A stretch of DNA of 27,737 bases from contig CAYYRB010000028.1 in the NCBI GenBank assembly GCA_964473995.1, positions 1 to 27,737 on the forward strand, written 5' to 3'. A model generated the notes under the pieces. It had not been told where the DNA came from. It saw nothing but the letters and a program-made list of their open reading frames with translations, and searched no databases. Both the position numbers and the translations under genes were made by a program. This document shows, one piece after another, positions 1-7,921 of the stretch (position 1 is its first letter; the number at the start of each line of letters is the position of its first letter). Origin of the DNA: JAKRSD01 sp964473995. Its GTDB lineage: Bacteria > Bacteroidota > Bacteroidia > CAIKAF01.

Positions 1-327
1 CCCATCACCGGAGGCGAATTCATTCCACTTCCTGAAATTAACATCGCAGGAATTGCCAACGGAACAGTTTCTACCGAAAAGTTAGATATCTATCCAAACC
101 CTGCAGAATCTTTTGTGAACGTGATGATTCCATCAGAGTTGGGAGAAAACGGTTCATTAATGATTACTGATATGACAGGAAAAGTGTTAAAATCCGTTAA
201 TGCTTTGAACCAAAATCAAAGCAACGGTGTTTATATGTTGGATGTTGAGCAATTGCCTTCAGGTATTTATTCAATCATCATCACAGACGGAAATTCAGTA
301 TTCAGCACACAGCTGATTAAGAAATAA
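1..327 (+). CDS. C-terminal end of a T9SS type A exported protein (5' partial)
   Basis: The reading frame is open from the first base, so the gene begins outside the window; only the last 108 residues are visible. The motif LDIYPNPAESFVNV followed by a short beta-rich stretch (MITDMTGKVLKS, then LPSGIYSIIIT) and a basic end (LIKK) is the type A T9SS sorting domain, which directs the protein across the outer membrane and is normally removed at the cell surface. Nothing of the functional part is visible, so the activity is unknown. A strong intrinsic terminator follows 28 bases after the stop. The nearest downstream gene is convergent. Family assignment of the sorting domain is firm; everything else about the protein is open. 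Confidence 0.85.
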   Translation, partial: PITGGEFIPLPEINIAGIANGTVSTEKLDIYPNPAESFVNVMIPSELGENGSLMITDMTGKVLKSVNALNQNQSNGVYMLDVEQLPSGIYSIIITDGNSVFSTQLIKK

Positions 328-355
328 AACGTTAGGGTTAGGGTTTAGTTTGGTG

Positions 356-394
356 AAACCGCTCGGAATACTTCCGGGCGGTTTTGCTTTTTAG
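356..394 (+). terminator. Intrinsic terminator after the T9SS protein
   Basis: A 13-bp stem (356-368 with 372-384, one G-U pair) closes a 3-base loop and is followed by a T-rich run. The T-rich side is on the plus strand, so it serves the partial gene at 1-327; the minus-strand reading has no T tract, and the convergent photolyase gene probably shares only the hairpin. Confidence 0.8.
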
Positions 395-414
395 TCAATT
401 CCTAATTTAAGCGG

Positions 415-1950
415 TTAAATATTCTCCAAACGGTTCAGGTATTCCCCGGCCTGGGCAACAATCGCCTCTTTTTCTGCCGGAGCCATTTTATCCAACAGAA
501 CATACATCATGCCTATTCGCGGATTCTTTTCCAACTTATCCCGGTGGCGCAAATAAAAATCCCAATACAGGCTATTCAGCGGGCAGGCGTCTTCTCCATG
601 ACGTTTATCCTTATCATACTTACAGTTCGAACAATAATTGCTCATTTTATGCATGTAGTTCGCACTTCCGCAGTAGGGTTTAGTGCCTACGATTCCTCCG
701 TCGGCAAACTGACTCATGCCACGCGTGTTGGTTATTTCTACCCACTCTATGGCATCCATGTAAATGCCCAGATACCAGCGGTCCAGTTCATCCGGGTGAA
801 TGCCTGCCATCAGGGCAAAAGACCCGGTGACCATCAGACGCTGTATATGATGAGCATAGGCCTTTTCCAGCGATTGGGAAACCGCCTGCTGCATGCAGCG
901 CATATTTGTTTCTCCCGTCCAAAACCAGGAAGGCAGTTTACGCCCGTGACCAAAAAAATTTAACTGAGCATAACCGGGCATCTGCGCCCAATAGATTCCG
1001 CGCATGTATTCACGCCAACCCAAAATCTGCCTTATGAAACCCTCGGCCTGCGGCAGACTGATTCGTCCATTCCCATCATGATACGCCTGCTCCACGGCCT
1101 CAATCACCTCCTTGGGGTGCAACATTTTTGTATTGAGTGAAAACGAAATCCGGCTGTGAAAAAGACTCCAACCGTGCAGCACCATGGCATCCTGATAGGT
1201 ACCGAAGTGAGGTAACATCCTTTCCACAAAGTCGTGCAACAAACTCAGGGATTCCTTTCTGCTTACCGGCCAGAAAAAGGCGGAAGCATCCACCTGACCG
1301 ATGGTTTCCACTCCGGCCTGCTGAATCTCCCGTAAAATATCGGAAAAATCATGGGCCAATAAAAAAGGCTGAGGTAAAGGATTGCGTGCATCCCATTTTT
1401 TCCGGTTCTCGGTGTCATAATTCCATTTTCCGCCAACCGGTTTACCTGCCATGTCCATCAATACCCCGTGTTTTTTGCGCATCATACGGTAAAACGACTC
1501 CATCAGGTATTCCTTTTTCCCCTCAAAAAAACGGGATAATTCATCCCGTTCCGTGAGAAAATGTTCCGTATCAAATACCCTTACGGGGATGGACAATTCC
1601 GAGGCAAACAATTTCAATTGGACATCAAGCCGGTATTCATCGGGTAAAAAATAATCAAAACGGGAAATGGTATGCCGCTCCATTAATTGAGAAAGGTTTT
1701 CGGTCAGGTTTCCCGTGTTATGCGGATCATTTATTTTCAAATGGATGACCCGATGTCCTTTCTTTTCCAGAAAGCGGGCGTAATTGTACATGGCTGCAAA
1801 AAATCCGATGACCTTTTGCACATGGTGGCGCACATAATCTGTTTCCTGCCTAAGTTCCATAAGTACCCAGATGACCGAATCATCGGGCGTTTTAACCAAA
1901 GAATGGGTGTAATTAAGCTGATCGCCTAAAACCAAACGAAGTGTGCGCAT
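415..1950 (-). CDS. FeS-type cryptochrome/photolyase family protein (PhrB/CryB-like)
   Basis: A 511-residue flavoprotein of the bacterial FeS-BCP group, whose studied members repair (6-4) photoproducts in DNA with light or act as photoreceptors. The start MRTLRLVLGDQLNYTHS is the typical Rossmann-like antenna domain of this group. The C-terminal half holds the FAD-binding helical domain (GWREYMRGIYW about 311-321; YAHHIQRLMV about 365-374). Four cysteines expected to ligate a 4Fe-4S cluster are visible at C352, C440, C443 and C456, in the spacing known from Agrobacterium PhrB. Length is normal and no key residue is missing. It is transcribed divergently from the CoA-binding gene 40 bases away. 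Whether it repairs DNA or only senses light cannot be told from sequence. Confidence 0.93.
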   Translation of the reverse strand: MRTLRLVLGDQLNYTHSLVKTPDDSVIWVLMELRQETDYVRHHVQKVIGFFAAMYNYARFLEKKGHRVIHLKINDPHNTGNLTENLSQLMERHTISRFDYFLPDEYRLDVQLKLFASELSIPVRVFDTEHFLTERDELSRFFEGKKEYLMESFYRMMRKKHGVLMDMAGKPVGGKWNYDTENRKKWDARNPLPQPFLLAHDFSDILREIQQAGVETIGQVDASAFFWPVSRKESLSLLHDFVERMLPHFGTYQDAMVLHGWSLFHSRISFSLNTKMLHPKEVIEAVEQAYHDGNGRISLPQAEGFIRQILGWREYMRGIYWAQMPGYAQLNFFGHGRKLPSWFWTGETNMRCMQQAVSQSLEKAYAHHIQRLMVTGSFALMAGIHPDELDRWYLGIYMDAIEWVEITNTRGMSQFADGGIVGTKPYCGSANYMHKMSNYCSNCKYDKDKRHGEDACPLNSLYWDFYLRHRDKLEKNPRIGMMYVLLDKMAPAEKEAIVAQAGEYLNRLENI

Positions 1951-1990
1951 GGTGCGTTTTTGAATAAACTACAAATAACCGCAAAAAAAG

Positions 1991-2368
1991 ATGGAAATTT
2001 GCCCCGTGAAAAAGACACTCATCGCAGGGGCGAGTCCGAATACGGATCGCTATGCCTTTAAAGCCGCACGTATGTTGCAGCAATACGGGTATGAATTTAT
2101 TCCAGTGGGAATAAAAAAGGGAGAGGTGCTCGGACATCCCATCCTGAATGAGTGGCCGGAACATATCGCTGATTTAGATACCGTCACATTATATATCGGG
2201 CAGGAACACCAAAAACCGATCTATGACAAAATCATGCGTTTGAAACCACGGCGGATTATTTTCAATCCCGGCACCGAAAATGCGGAATTAGCCGAATTGG
2301 CAAAAAAGGCGGGAATCAAGGCCGAGTATGCATGTACCTTGGTTCTCCTTTCTACCGAACAATATTAA
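1991..2368 (+). CDS. CoA-binding domain protein (YccU-like)
   Basis: A 125-residue single-domain Rossmann-fold protein. The glycine-rich start KKTLIAGASPNTDRYAF is the nucleotide or CoA-binding loop of the CoA_binding family; RIIFNPGTEN near residue 90 and the ending AEYACTLVLL also match it. Family members bind CoA or its thioesters, but their physiological role is poorly defined. The ATG at 1991 is used here; a GTG at 2006 (reading VKKTLIAG) is an equally plausible start and would fit the family N-terminus better. The next gene begins 4 bases after the stop, so the two are almost certainly co-transcribed. Confidence 0.85.
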   Translation: MEICPVKKTLIAGASPNTDRYAFKAARMLQQYGYEFIPVGIKKGEVLGHPILNEWPEHIADLDTVTLYIGQEHQKPIYDKIMRLKPRRIIFNPGTENAELAELAKKAGIKAEYACTLVLLSTEQY

Positions 2369-2372
2369 TGGA

Positions 2373-2768
2373 ATGGAGCGCATCATATATTTTGATGGGG
2401 TATGTAATTTGTGTAATGCCTCGATTCAATTTATTTTGAATCGGGACCCAAAGGGAAAATTCAAATTTTGTGCGCTGCAGAGTCCGCGAGGAAAAAAAAT
2501 GATTCAAGAAAACGGATTTTCCGCCGAATCTTTTGACACATTTTTGCTCTCTGAAAATGGTACACTTTATACACGCTCTACAGCCGCACTCCGCACCCTA
2601 AAAGAACTTTCGGGCGGATGGCCCTTGCTTTACGGGTTGATTATCGTACCCGCCGTATTGCGTGATTTTGTGTACAGACTTGTGGCAAAGAACAGGTACC
2701 GATGGTTCGGTAAAAAAGAAAGCTGCATGGTACCTACTCCGGAAATAAGAAGCCTCTTTTTGGACTGA
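2373..2768 (+). CDS. DCC-family thiol-disulfide oxidoreductase-like protein (DUF393)
   Basis: A 131-residue protein with the family signature DGVCNLC at residues 8-14, the DxxCxxC motif that names the DCC family of predicted thiol-disulfide oxidoreductases. The middle (FCALQSPRGKKMIQENG) and the end (YRWFGKKESCMVPTPEIRSLF) are also typical, including the late cysteine. An in-frame ATG exists at 2328, but it would overlap the upstream gene by 41 bases and add 15 residues the family lacks; the ATG at 2373 starts directly at MERIIYFDGVC, 4 bases after the previous stop. It probably forms an operon with the CoA-binding gene. The substrate is unknown for the family. Confidence 0.87.
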   Translation: MERIIYFDGVCNLCNASIQFILNRDPKGKFKFCALQSPRGKKMIQENGFSAESFDTFLLSENGTLYTRSTAALRTLKELSGGWPLLYGLIIVPAVLRDFVYRLVAKNRYRWFGKKESCMVPTPEIRSLFLD

Positions 2769-2817
2769 CGGAGGTTTTCTTTTTTAGCATAACTCTCCGA
2801 CAGAATTGGACAAAATT

Positions 2818-2850
2818 TTTGAAAAACGGTTTGATTATTTTCTACATTTG
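2818..2850 (+). promoter_or_regulatory. Bacteroidota-type promoter for the glycosidase-like T9SS protein
   Basis: TTTG at 2818-2821 and TACATTTG at 2843-2850 are separated by 21 bases, matching the TTG/TAnnTTTG consensus of Bacteroidota housekeeping promoters. The start codon follows 22 bases after the -7 box. Confidence 0.7.
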
Positions 2851-2872
2851 GTTGCAAATCAAACACTAAACT

Positions 2873-5518
2873 ATGCGTCTAGCTCTTTCTGCACTTCTTA
2901 CCTTGTCTGCATTCACATGGCTGTCTGCCGTTGCCCAAATCAGCATCACAGCCCAAACTTCCTACCATAAAGCGAGTTTCGGATCTACCTACGGCACGCT
3001 GGAGTCAGGAACCGCAGACAATGGAGGACTGATTACCTTATTTGTAAAAAACAACGGTTCGGTCGCAGATTCGCTCGCGGAAGTAAAAGTCAGCATGGGT
3101 GGCGTAACCGACACGCTCGGCTATGCGGTATGGTGGCCGCTGGAAATGGCCCCCGGGGGAACAACCTCGGTATTACTGAAAGGAATTGCCAGCCCTTACG
3201 GGGAAGGAGAAACCGTTATGATAGAAGCCACTACGGCCTTGGGATATAACGCTCAGCAGACATTTGTTAATACCACACCGAAGCTTCGCATTGCCAACCT
3301 GATGCCTTCCCGCGACTTGGATGCCCTTTGGGTTTACCTGAGAAATGACGGTAATGCCGATGTCGTTTTTAATGGTATGGAAATGAATGATACCGAACTT
3401 TTGCCTGGAAGCCCCGCATTGCAGATTTTCGGAAACAGCACAACCCTAAAACCGGGTGCGGTAGCGATTCTGAAAATACAAACCTTGCCCGGCGTGTTAT
3501 ATCCTTTGGCGCCAATTCGTTTAAACGTTCGGTATACCATAGCAAACACCCAGCAAAATGTATCCACTTTTCAGCGGCTGGTTCCGGCCGAATTTCCCAT
3601 TGGAACCTGGCACTCGCCCTTAGCCAACAATAATGAGGAGGAGGGACGAAAACGCATCCGCCGGTTGGCGATTTCGTCCGTTTTCGGGCCGAATGATTTA
3701 AGTAACATGACAAACAATATGCCTGAATATTACCTGAAGGTGGTTCGGGAAGCTGATTTTTCGGTGAATGGTGCCTTTGCTCCGCAAAATGCGGCGCAAT
3801 ATGTATCCCAAAACAGCAATAATCCTGTTTTTCATTATTGGCTTGTGGATGACGAGCCAGATCTTAACAACAAACCGATTGCAGAAGAACTCATCAAAAA
3901 CAAAACCTATTGGCTCAATGATGCCAACACCCCGAGTTATGTAAACCTGGCTTCGCAAAAGAATTTTCAGCGATATGGATTCTTTACCGACGTAATAAGT
4001 ATGGACCATTACAGCGACGACGGGCCGCCTAATGTAATTCCCTTTCCTTATTGGTACACCACCGAAGGCAGCGTGCGGGAAGCCATTGAATACACGGAGC
4101 AGCTCAAAAAAAATACGGAACCCAAGCGCATGAATACCTGGTCGCAGTTGATTTCCAATGCCTTCAGCAACCAGGCAGAACCCTTTGTCATCAACTTTCA
4201 ATTTTGGGCCCATGTATCGGCAGGTGCCAAGGGCATTCATTTTTTTACTGCAAAGCCCAATCATTTGGACGATAATCCTTCGCTTTGGAATGAAAGTGTG
4301 AAGCTGACCCGTCAACTGAACGGAATAAAAAACTTATGCCTGTATGGAGAACCTTGGAACGGGGTAACGGTTAATTCCGGCAATGTCATTGCCAAATCCA
4401 TGGCCGGGCCCGACGCCATGGTTGTCACTTTACTAAACAACACCATTGATTACACACTGGTTAATGTCATCAATCATAATTGGTCCGCAAGTATCTCTTC
4501 CGCGCCGTTTGACATTCAATTCACGGTGCCCGAATGGATTCCGCTGGAAAAATTTTATGAAACAGATGCAACCGGACGATTTGACATCGGTTCCATGACC
4601 CAGGTAAGCGGAAGAACCTACCGCATTACGGGAACCATGGGGCAAGATTCTAAGGTGTTTGTCATCGGAAAAAATGATACGGAAGCTCCCCAAACCATCA
4701 CTGAAATCAATGTATCAGAGGAAGTTACCCCGTCAGATTTTACATTATCCTGGAATGAACCTTCGGATAATTTCGGGGTAAAAGGATATTATATTAAGGC
4801 CGGAAGCCAGATCATTGATTCGGTGCAGGCGCCGATCTGGGAGTCAGACAACACGGTAAATGGGTGCAACGTGGCCGAATGGAGCATAATCCCCTACGAT
4901 GATGCCCGCAATCTGGGTCAGCCGACGGTGATCATTAACGATTGGAGCGGGTTTGGTTCAGGTACGCCCGCGGTTAGTTCTCAGCCGGGCTCACAAAACG
5001 TGTTCATTAATACCACGGCCTTCTTCTCCATTGCCGATACGGGAGCCACCTCCGCTGTTTACCAATGGCAATCAGAAACCGGAAACGGGACATGGTTTAA
5101 CCTTGAAAACGGGAATGGATTCAGCGGGGTGTACACGCCCACGCTATCGGTTGTTGCCGCGGTGTCTTTAAACAATTCGCGGTACCGCTGCGTCGTTTCA
5201 GCGGGATGCACCCAGAACAGAGATACATCAAACGCGGCTCTGCTTACCGTGATAGATAACTCTTCCATTAAAGAAGCAGAGGAAGCGGACATCCGCGTGT
5301 TCCCCAATCCATCCGATGAATTATTCATCCTCAGAAACAATACGGGTGAAAATTACTGCGTGAGTGTCATAGATCAATTGGGTAGATTGGTAAGGCAAGG
5401 CATCCTTTTACCGGCCTCTTCCGATGTGTATCTGGATGAGTTAACACCCGGCATTTACCAAGTGATTTTGCAGTCGTCCGAAGAAAAAAGAATCACCAAA
5501 ACCATTGTAGCCTACTAG
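2873..5518 (+). CDS. Large T9SS type A exported protein with glycosidase-like central domain, FN3 and Ig-like domains
   Basis: An 881-residue secreted protein. Residues 1-21 form a signal peptide. Residues about 25-240 are beta-rich repeats resembling CARDB/Ig modules. Residues about 244-600 look like a TIM-barrel glycoside-hydrolase-like region: a start GTWHSPLANNN, an acidic strand end HYWLVDDEPDLNN near 321-333, VISMDHYSDD near 374-383, and a glycosidase-like NFQFWAHVSAGAKGIHFF near 441-458. Residues about 603-690 form a fibronectin III-like module (SDFTLSWNEPSDNFGVKGYYI). Residues about 698-795 form an Ig-like module with a paired C773/C779. The end (DIRVFPNPSDELFIL, about 806-820) is the T9SS type A sorting domain. 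No glycosidase family or substrate can be named. The gene is monocistronic and convergent with the next one, only 21 bases away. Confidence 0.85.
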   Translation: MRLALSALLTLSAFTWLSAVAQISITAQTSYHKASFGSTYGTLESGTADNGGLITLFVKNNGSVADSLAEVKVSMGGVTDTLGYAVWWPLEMAPGGTTSVLLKGIASPYGEGETVMIEATTALGYNAQQTFVNTTPKLRIANLMPSRDLDALWVYLRNDGNADVVFNGMEMNDTELLPGSPALQIFGNSTTLKPGAVAILKIQTLPGVLYPLAPIRLNVRYTIANTQQNVSTFQRLVPAEFPIGTWHSPLANNNEEEGRKRIRRLAISSVFGPNDLSNMTNNMPEYYLKVVREADFSVNGAFAPQNAAQYVSQNSNNPVFHYWLVDDEPDLNNKPIAEELIKNKTYWLNDANTPSYVNLASQKNFQRYGFFTDVISMDHYSDDGPPNVIPFPYWYTTEGSVREAIEYTEQLKKNTEPKRMNTWSQLISNAFSNQAEPFVINFQFWAHVSAGAKGIHFFTAKPNHLDDNPSLWNESVKLTRQLNGIKNLCLYGEPWNGVTVNSGNVIAKSMAGPDAMVVTLLNNTIDYTLVNVINHNWSASISSAPFDIQFTVPEWIPLEKFYETDATGRFDIGSMTQVSGRTYRITGTMGQDSKVFVIGKNDTEAPQTITEINVSEEVTPSDFTLSWNEPSDNFGVKGYYIKAGSQIIDSVQAPIWESDNTVNGCNVAEWSIIPYDDARNLGQPTVIINDWSGFGSGTPAVSSQPGSQNVFINTTAFFSIADTGATSAVYQWQSETGNGTWFNLENGNGFSGVYTPTLSVVAAVSLNNSRYRCVVSAGCTQNRDTSNAALLTVIDNSSIKEAEEADIRVFPNPSDELFILRNNTGENYCVSVIDQLGRLVRQGILLPASSDVYLDELTPGIYQVILQSSEEKRITKTIVAY

Positions 5519-5539
5519 CCTAAAGGCCGGCGGAAAGTA

Positions 5540-6319
5540 TCAGAACAACGCGCCGACCGTAAGCCCCAGATATTGGGTACGAATATCCTCCCGGCCCGGG
5601 GTTCGGAACGGATAGGCCACTGCTCCCGCCTGAGGCGTGAAAGGCCTTTTGGTGGAGGACATATTGTCTCGAAGTATGTTGGTAAATCCGTAATTATATC
5701 GTAAGCCGGCAGTAATACTGAATGACCCGCTTATCGGATATTCCACGCCCGCTTCCACCAAAATCCCGATACGGGCAAACGAGCCGGCCACACGGTATGT
5801 TTTTTCATCATACACAACGGGATCCGTCATATCTTCCTGCACATTCAGGTCTCTGCCCGAAAATCGAAGCTTAGACAATACGTTGAACGAAAACTCCGCC
5901 CCGAATTTTCCATACAAATACACGGGACCTATCTGGTTGGTGCGAAAACGCAAGGCTAAAGGCAGCGTGACGAAAATATTGTTCAAATTAAAATCATACC
6001 GGTATTTGGCGGTATCGGGCATCTGACTTACCGGTCCTTTCAACGAGTCGGCATCATAACTGAATTTAGCCCCGTGGTGGTTCAGGTAAAAGCCCGTTTC
6101 TACGCCTACGTTTCTAAAGAAAAAATAATGCATGTTAAGTCCATACTCAAAACCGCCTTTAACACCGGCGGGGGCAAAACTGTTATCACCCCGGTTCCAG
6201 GTAAGCAACGGATTAAACTGCAATCCGAAACGAAAAGGAGAATCCGTATCGCGCTTCTGTCCGAAAGAAGAGATAAAAAAGCTGAAAATCAGGCCAAAAA
6301 CCAACGTTGTTTTTTTCAT
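5540..6319 (-). CDS. Outer-membrane beta-barrel protein (PorT-like/OMP_b-brl family)
   Basis: A 259-residue protein with a clear signal peptide (MKKTTLVFGLIFSFFISSFGQ) and alternating amphipathic strands ending in an aromatic residue (TQYLGLTVGALF), the C-terminal signal of barrel proteins inserted in the outer membrane. Phrases such as FGLQFNPLLTW, GVETGFYLNHHGAKF, VTLPLALRF and LYGKFGAEFSF are typical of the small Bacteroidota barrel family that includes PorT. It may be a PorT-related T9SS component, but that family is very broad and no PorT-specific feature can be confirmed by eye. It is divergent from gldB, with 134 bases between the two starts. Confidence 0.75.
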   Translation of the reverse strand: MKKTTLVFGLIFSFFISSFGQKRDTDSPFRFGLQFNPLLTWNRGDNSFAPAGVKGGFEYGLNMHYFFFRNVGVETGFYLNHHGAKFSYDADSLKGPVSQMPDTAKYRYDFNLNNIFVTLPLALRFRTNQIGPVYLYGKFGAEFSFNVLSKLRFSGRDLNVQEDMTDPVVYDEKTYRVAGSFARIGILVEAGVEYPISGSFSITAGLRYNYGFTNILRDNMSSTKRPFTPQAGAVAYPFRTPGREDIRTQYLGLTVGALF

Positions 6320-6423
6320 ACAAACAAAACTTATCCGGTGAATTAACTACAGATTAAATTACGATATAAAGAACCAACCGCAGGAAAGGCGAAAGGGTAT
6401 TCCATAAGAAAGACAATCCCTAT

Positions 6424-6431
6424 TACCTTTG
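6424..6431 (+). promoter_or_regulatory. -7 promoter box of gldB
   Basis: TACCTTTG matches the TAnnTTTG consensus and lies 22 bases before the gldB start. No convincing -33 TTTG is seen at the usual distance. Confidence 0.5.
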
Positions 6432-6453
6432 TACGAGAATCAAAGATAAAAAA

Positions 6454-7482
6454 ATGAACCGTACCATCCGGGTGTCTATTTTCGCGGCAATGAGTTTAGT
6501 CTTTTTTCTGGCACCGGGCTGTCGAAAAAATCGGTTTGAAATTAATCCCGAAAAAATAAACCTGACTTTAGACTACAGGCATCTGGAAAGAGATCTGTTT
6601 CCGCCGGGACCTCGAAATCCGGATGCCGTATTGGCTGATATCAAAAAAAAATACCCTGATTTTTACCGAGATTATTTTGCCGGAGTGCTTCGCCTGGGCA
6701 ATCCGGATGAGCCGGAATTCAATGTACCCCTGGCCGGATTCCTGAATGATGTTTACATCAAACAATTGGCTGATGAAACAGCCTTGGTCTACGGCAAAAC
6801 GGATGATTTGGAAAAAACACTCACGGATGCTTTCAGACGTTATCATCACTTTTTACCCAATGCTACGGTACCCAAAGTAGTATTCTGCATTACCGCACTG
6901 AATTATGCCGTAGTAGCCACGGACACCGTAATGGCCATCGGACTGGATATGTTTCTGGGAGGTGAATTTGAACCCTACCGGGCCTTGGGCTACCCCGATT
7001 ATCTATGCAACCGCAAGGATAAAGCACACATGATACCGGAGGTGCTTTCCGGTTGGCTCATGAGTGAATTTCCGAAGGACATCAACAAACTTTCCATGAT
7101 TGACCATATGGTTTACCGGGGGAAAATTGCCTTCATGGTGCAGGTGATGCTGCCTGATGTTTCGGAAGAACTCCTTTTCGGTTTCACAAAAGAACAGGTA
7201 GAATTCATTGCCGGTAACGAAGCACAGATCTGGGGAAACCTGATCGAAAAAAAATTGCTCTTTACGGAAGACAAAAAGGAAATTCAAAAAATTATGGAAG
7301 AGGCCCCGTTTGCGGCGGGAATGCCACGTGAGGTTCCCGGAAGAATAGGTATCTGGGTAGGACGGAATATCGTAAAAAGTTACCTCGAAAAAAACAAAAG
7401 CGTCAGTTTGGAAAACCTGATGAAAAACGAGGATTATAAAACCATTTTTACCCAGTCGGGGTACAAACCCAAATACAAATAG
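6454..7482 (+). CDS. gldB: Gliding motility lipoprotein GldB
   Basis: A 342-residue lipoprotein. Residues 1-22 form a lipoprotein signal ending LAPGC, so lipidation is expected on C23. The body contains GldB-family phrases such as YPDFYRDYFAGVL (about 66-78), VFCITALNYAVVATDTVMAIGLDMFLG (split over about 144-169), YRALGYPDYLCNRKD and MIDHMVYRGKIAFMVQ. GldB is anchored in the cell envelope and is required for gliding in Flavobacterium johnsoniae; its biochemical action is not known. gldC follows 8 bases after the stop, the same pairing as in F. johnsoniae, which strongly supports both calls. The family resembles a Zn-protease-like superfamily, but no HExxH motif is present here. Confidence 0.93.
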   Translation: MNRTIRVSIFAAMSLVFFLAPGCRKNRFEINPEKINLTLDYRHLERDLFPPGPRNPDAVLADIKKKYPDFYRDYFAGVLRLGNPDEPEFNVPLAGFLNDVYIKQLADETALVYGKTDDLEKTLTDAFRRYHHFLPNATVPKVVFCITALNYAVVATDTVMAIGLDMFLGGEFEPYRALGYPDYLCNRKDKAHMIPEVLSGWLMSEFPKDINKLSMIDHMVYRGKIAFMVQVMLPDVSEELLFGFTKEQVEFIAGNEAQIWGNLIEKKLLFTEDKKEIQKIMEEAPFAAGMPREVPGRIGIWVGRNIVKSYLEKNKSVSLENLMKNEDYKTIFTQSGYKPKYK

Positions 7483-7490
7483 GCAATATC

Positions 7491-7817
7491 ATGACAGAAT
7501 CAAAAATTGAAATTCAGGTAATCTTAGACGAAAATAAAATTCCGGAAAAACTTTTTTGGAAGGCTGATCAATCAGAAACGGACAAATTACGGGAAATGAA
7601 CGCGTTCTTCCTTTCCATTTGGGATCCTGCAGAAAACAACAGCATGCGTATTGATTTATGGACCAAAGAAATGCCCGTAAATGACATGCTTCAGTTCTTT
7701 TACCAAAATCTGATTTCCATGTCTGAAACCCTTCAAAGAGCAACGGGAGAAGAAGAAATGGCCAAACACATGGAAGATTTTGCCGAGTATTTTGCCGAAA
7801 AAACAGGACTGAAATAG
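7491..7817 (+). CDS. gldC: Gliding motility protein GldC
   Basis: A 108-residue soluble acidic protein without signal peptide. The opening (KIEIQVILDENKIPEKLFW, then ADQSE) and the middle (AFFLSIWDPAENNSMRIDLWTKEMPV) are hallmark GldC sequence. It probably acts in the cytoplasm; in Flavobacterium the gene is not essential for gliding but improves colony spreading. Direct coupling to gldB (8 bases) indicates one transcript. A weak hairpin follows at 7841. Confidence 0.93.
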   Translation: MTESKIEIQVILDENKIPEKLFWKADQSETDKLREMNAFFLSIWDPAENNSMRIDLWTKEMPVNDMLQFFYQNLISMSETLQRATGEEEMAKHMEDFAEYFAEKTGLK

Positions 7818-7840
7818 CCCAAATTCAAAGCATGATGTAT

Positions 7841-7866
7841 TCCCACAGCTTATCTATGTGGGATTT
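7841..7866 (+). terminator. Possible weak terminator of gldBC
   Basis: Seven base pairs (7841-7847 with 7857-7863) enclose a 9-base loop, followed by only three T. The position just after gldC fits a terminator, but the short stem and T run make it weak. Confidence 0.35.
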
Positions 7867-7871
7867 ACCGA

Positions 7872-7903
7872 TTTGGAAGATTAAAAATTTACCTTTACAT
7901 TTG
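7872..7903 (+). promoter_or_regulatory. Promoter of the T9SS type B protein
   Basis: TTTG at 7872-7875 and TACATTTG at 7896-7903 with a 20-base spacer match the Bacteroidota consensus closely. The -7 box ends 18 bases before the GTG start at 7922, which supports that start and implies a very short leader. Confidence 0.75.
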
Positions 7904-7921
7904 GTTTAAATACGTAAAACC

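Noticed and set aside
330..347. Telomere-like GTTAGGGTTAGGGTTTAG
   Set aside because: Only two and a half units directly after a stop codon and before a normal bacterial terminator; chance or small spacer repeat.
544..963. Plus-strand open frame inside the photolyase gene
   Set aside because: Antisense shadow of a well-supported gene, without signal, motif or promoter; the same holds for other long frames opposite the core genes.
5512..5530. GCCTAAAGGC as a terminator between convergent genes
   Set aside because: Stem of only three pairs and no T run.
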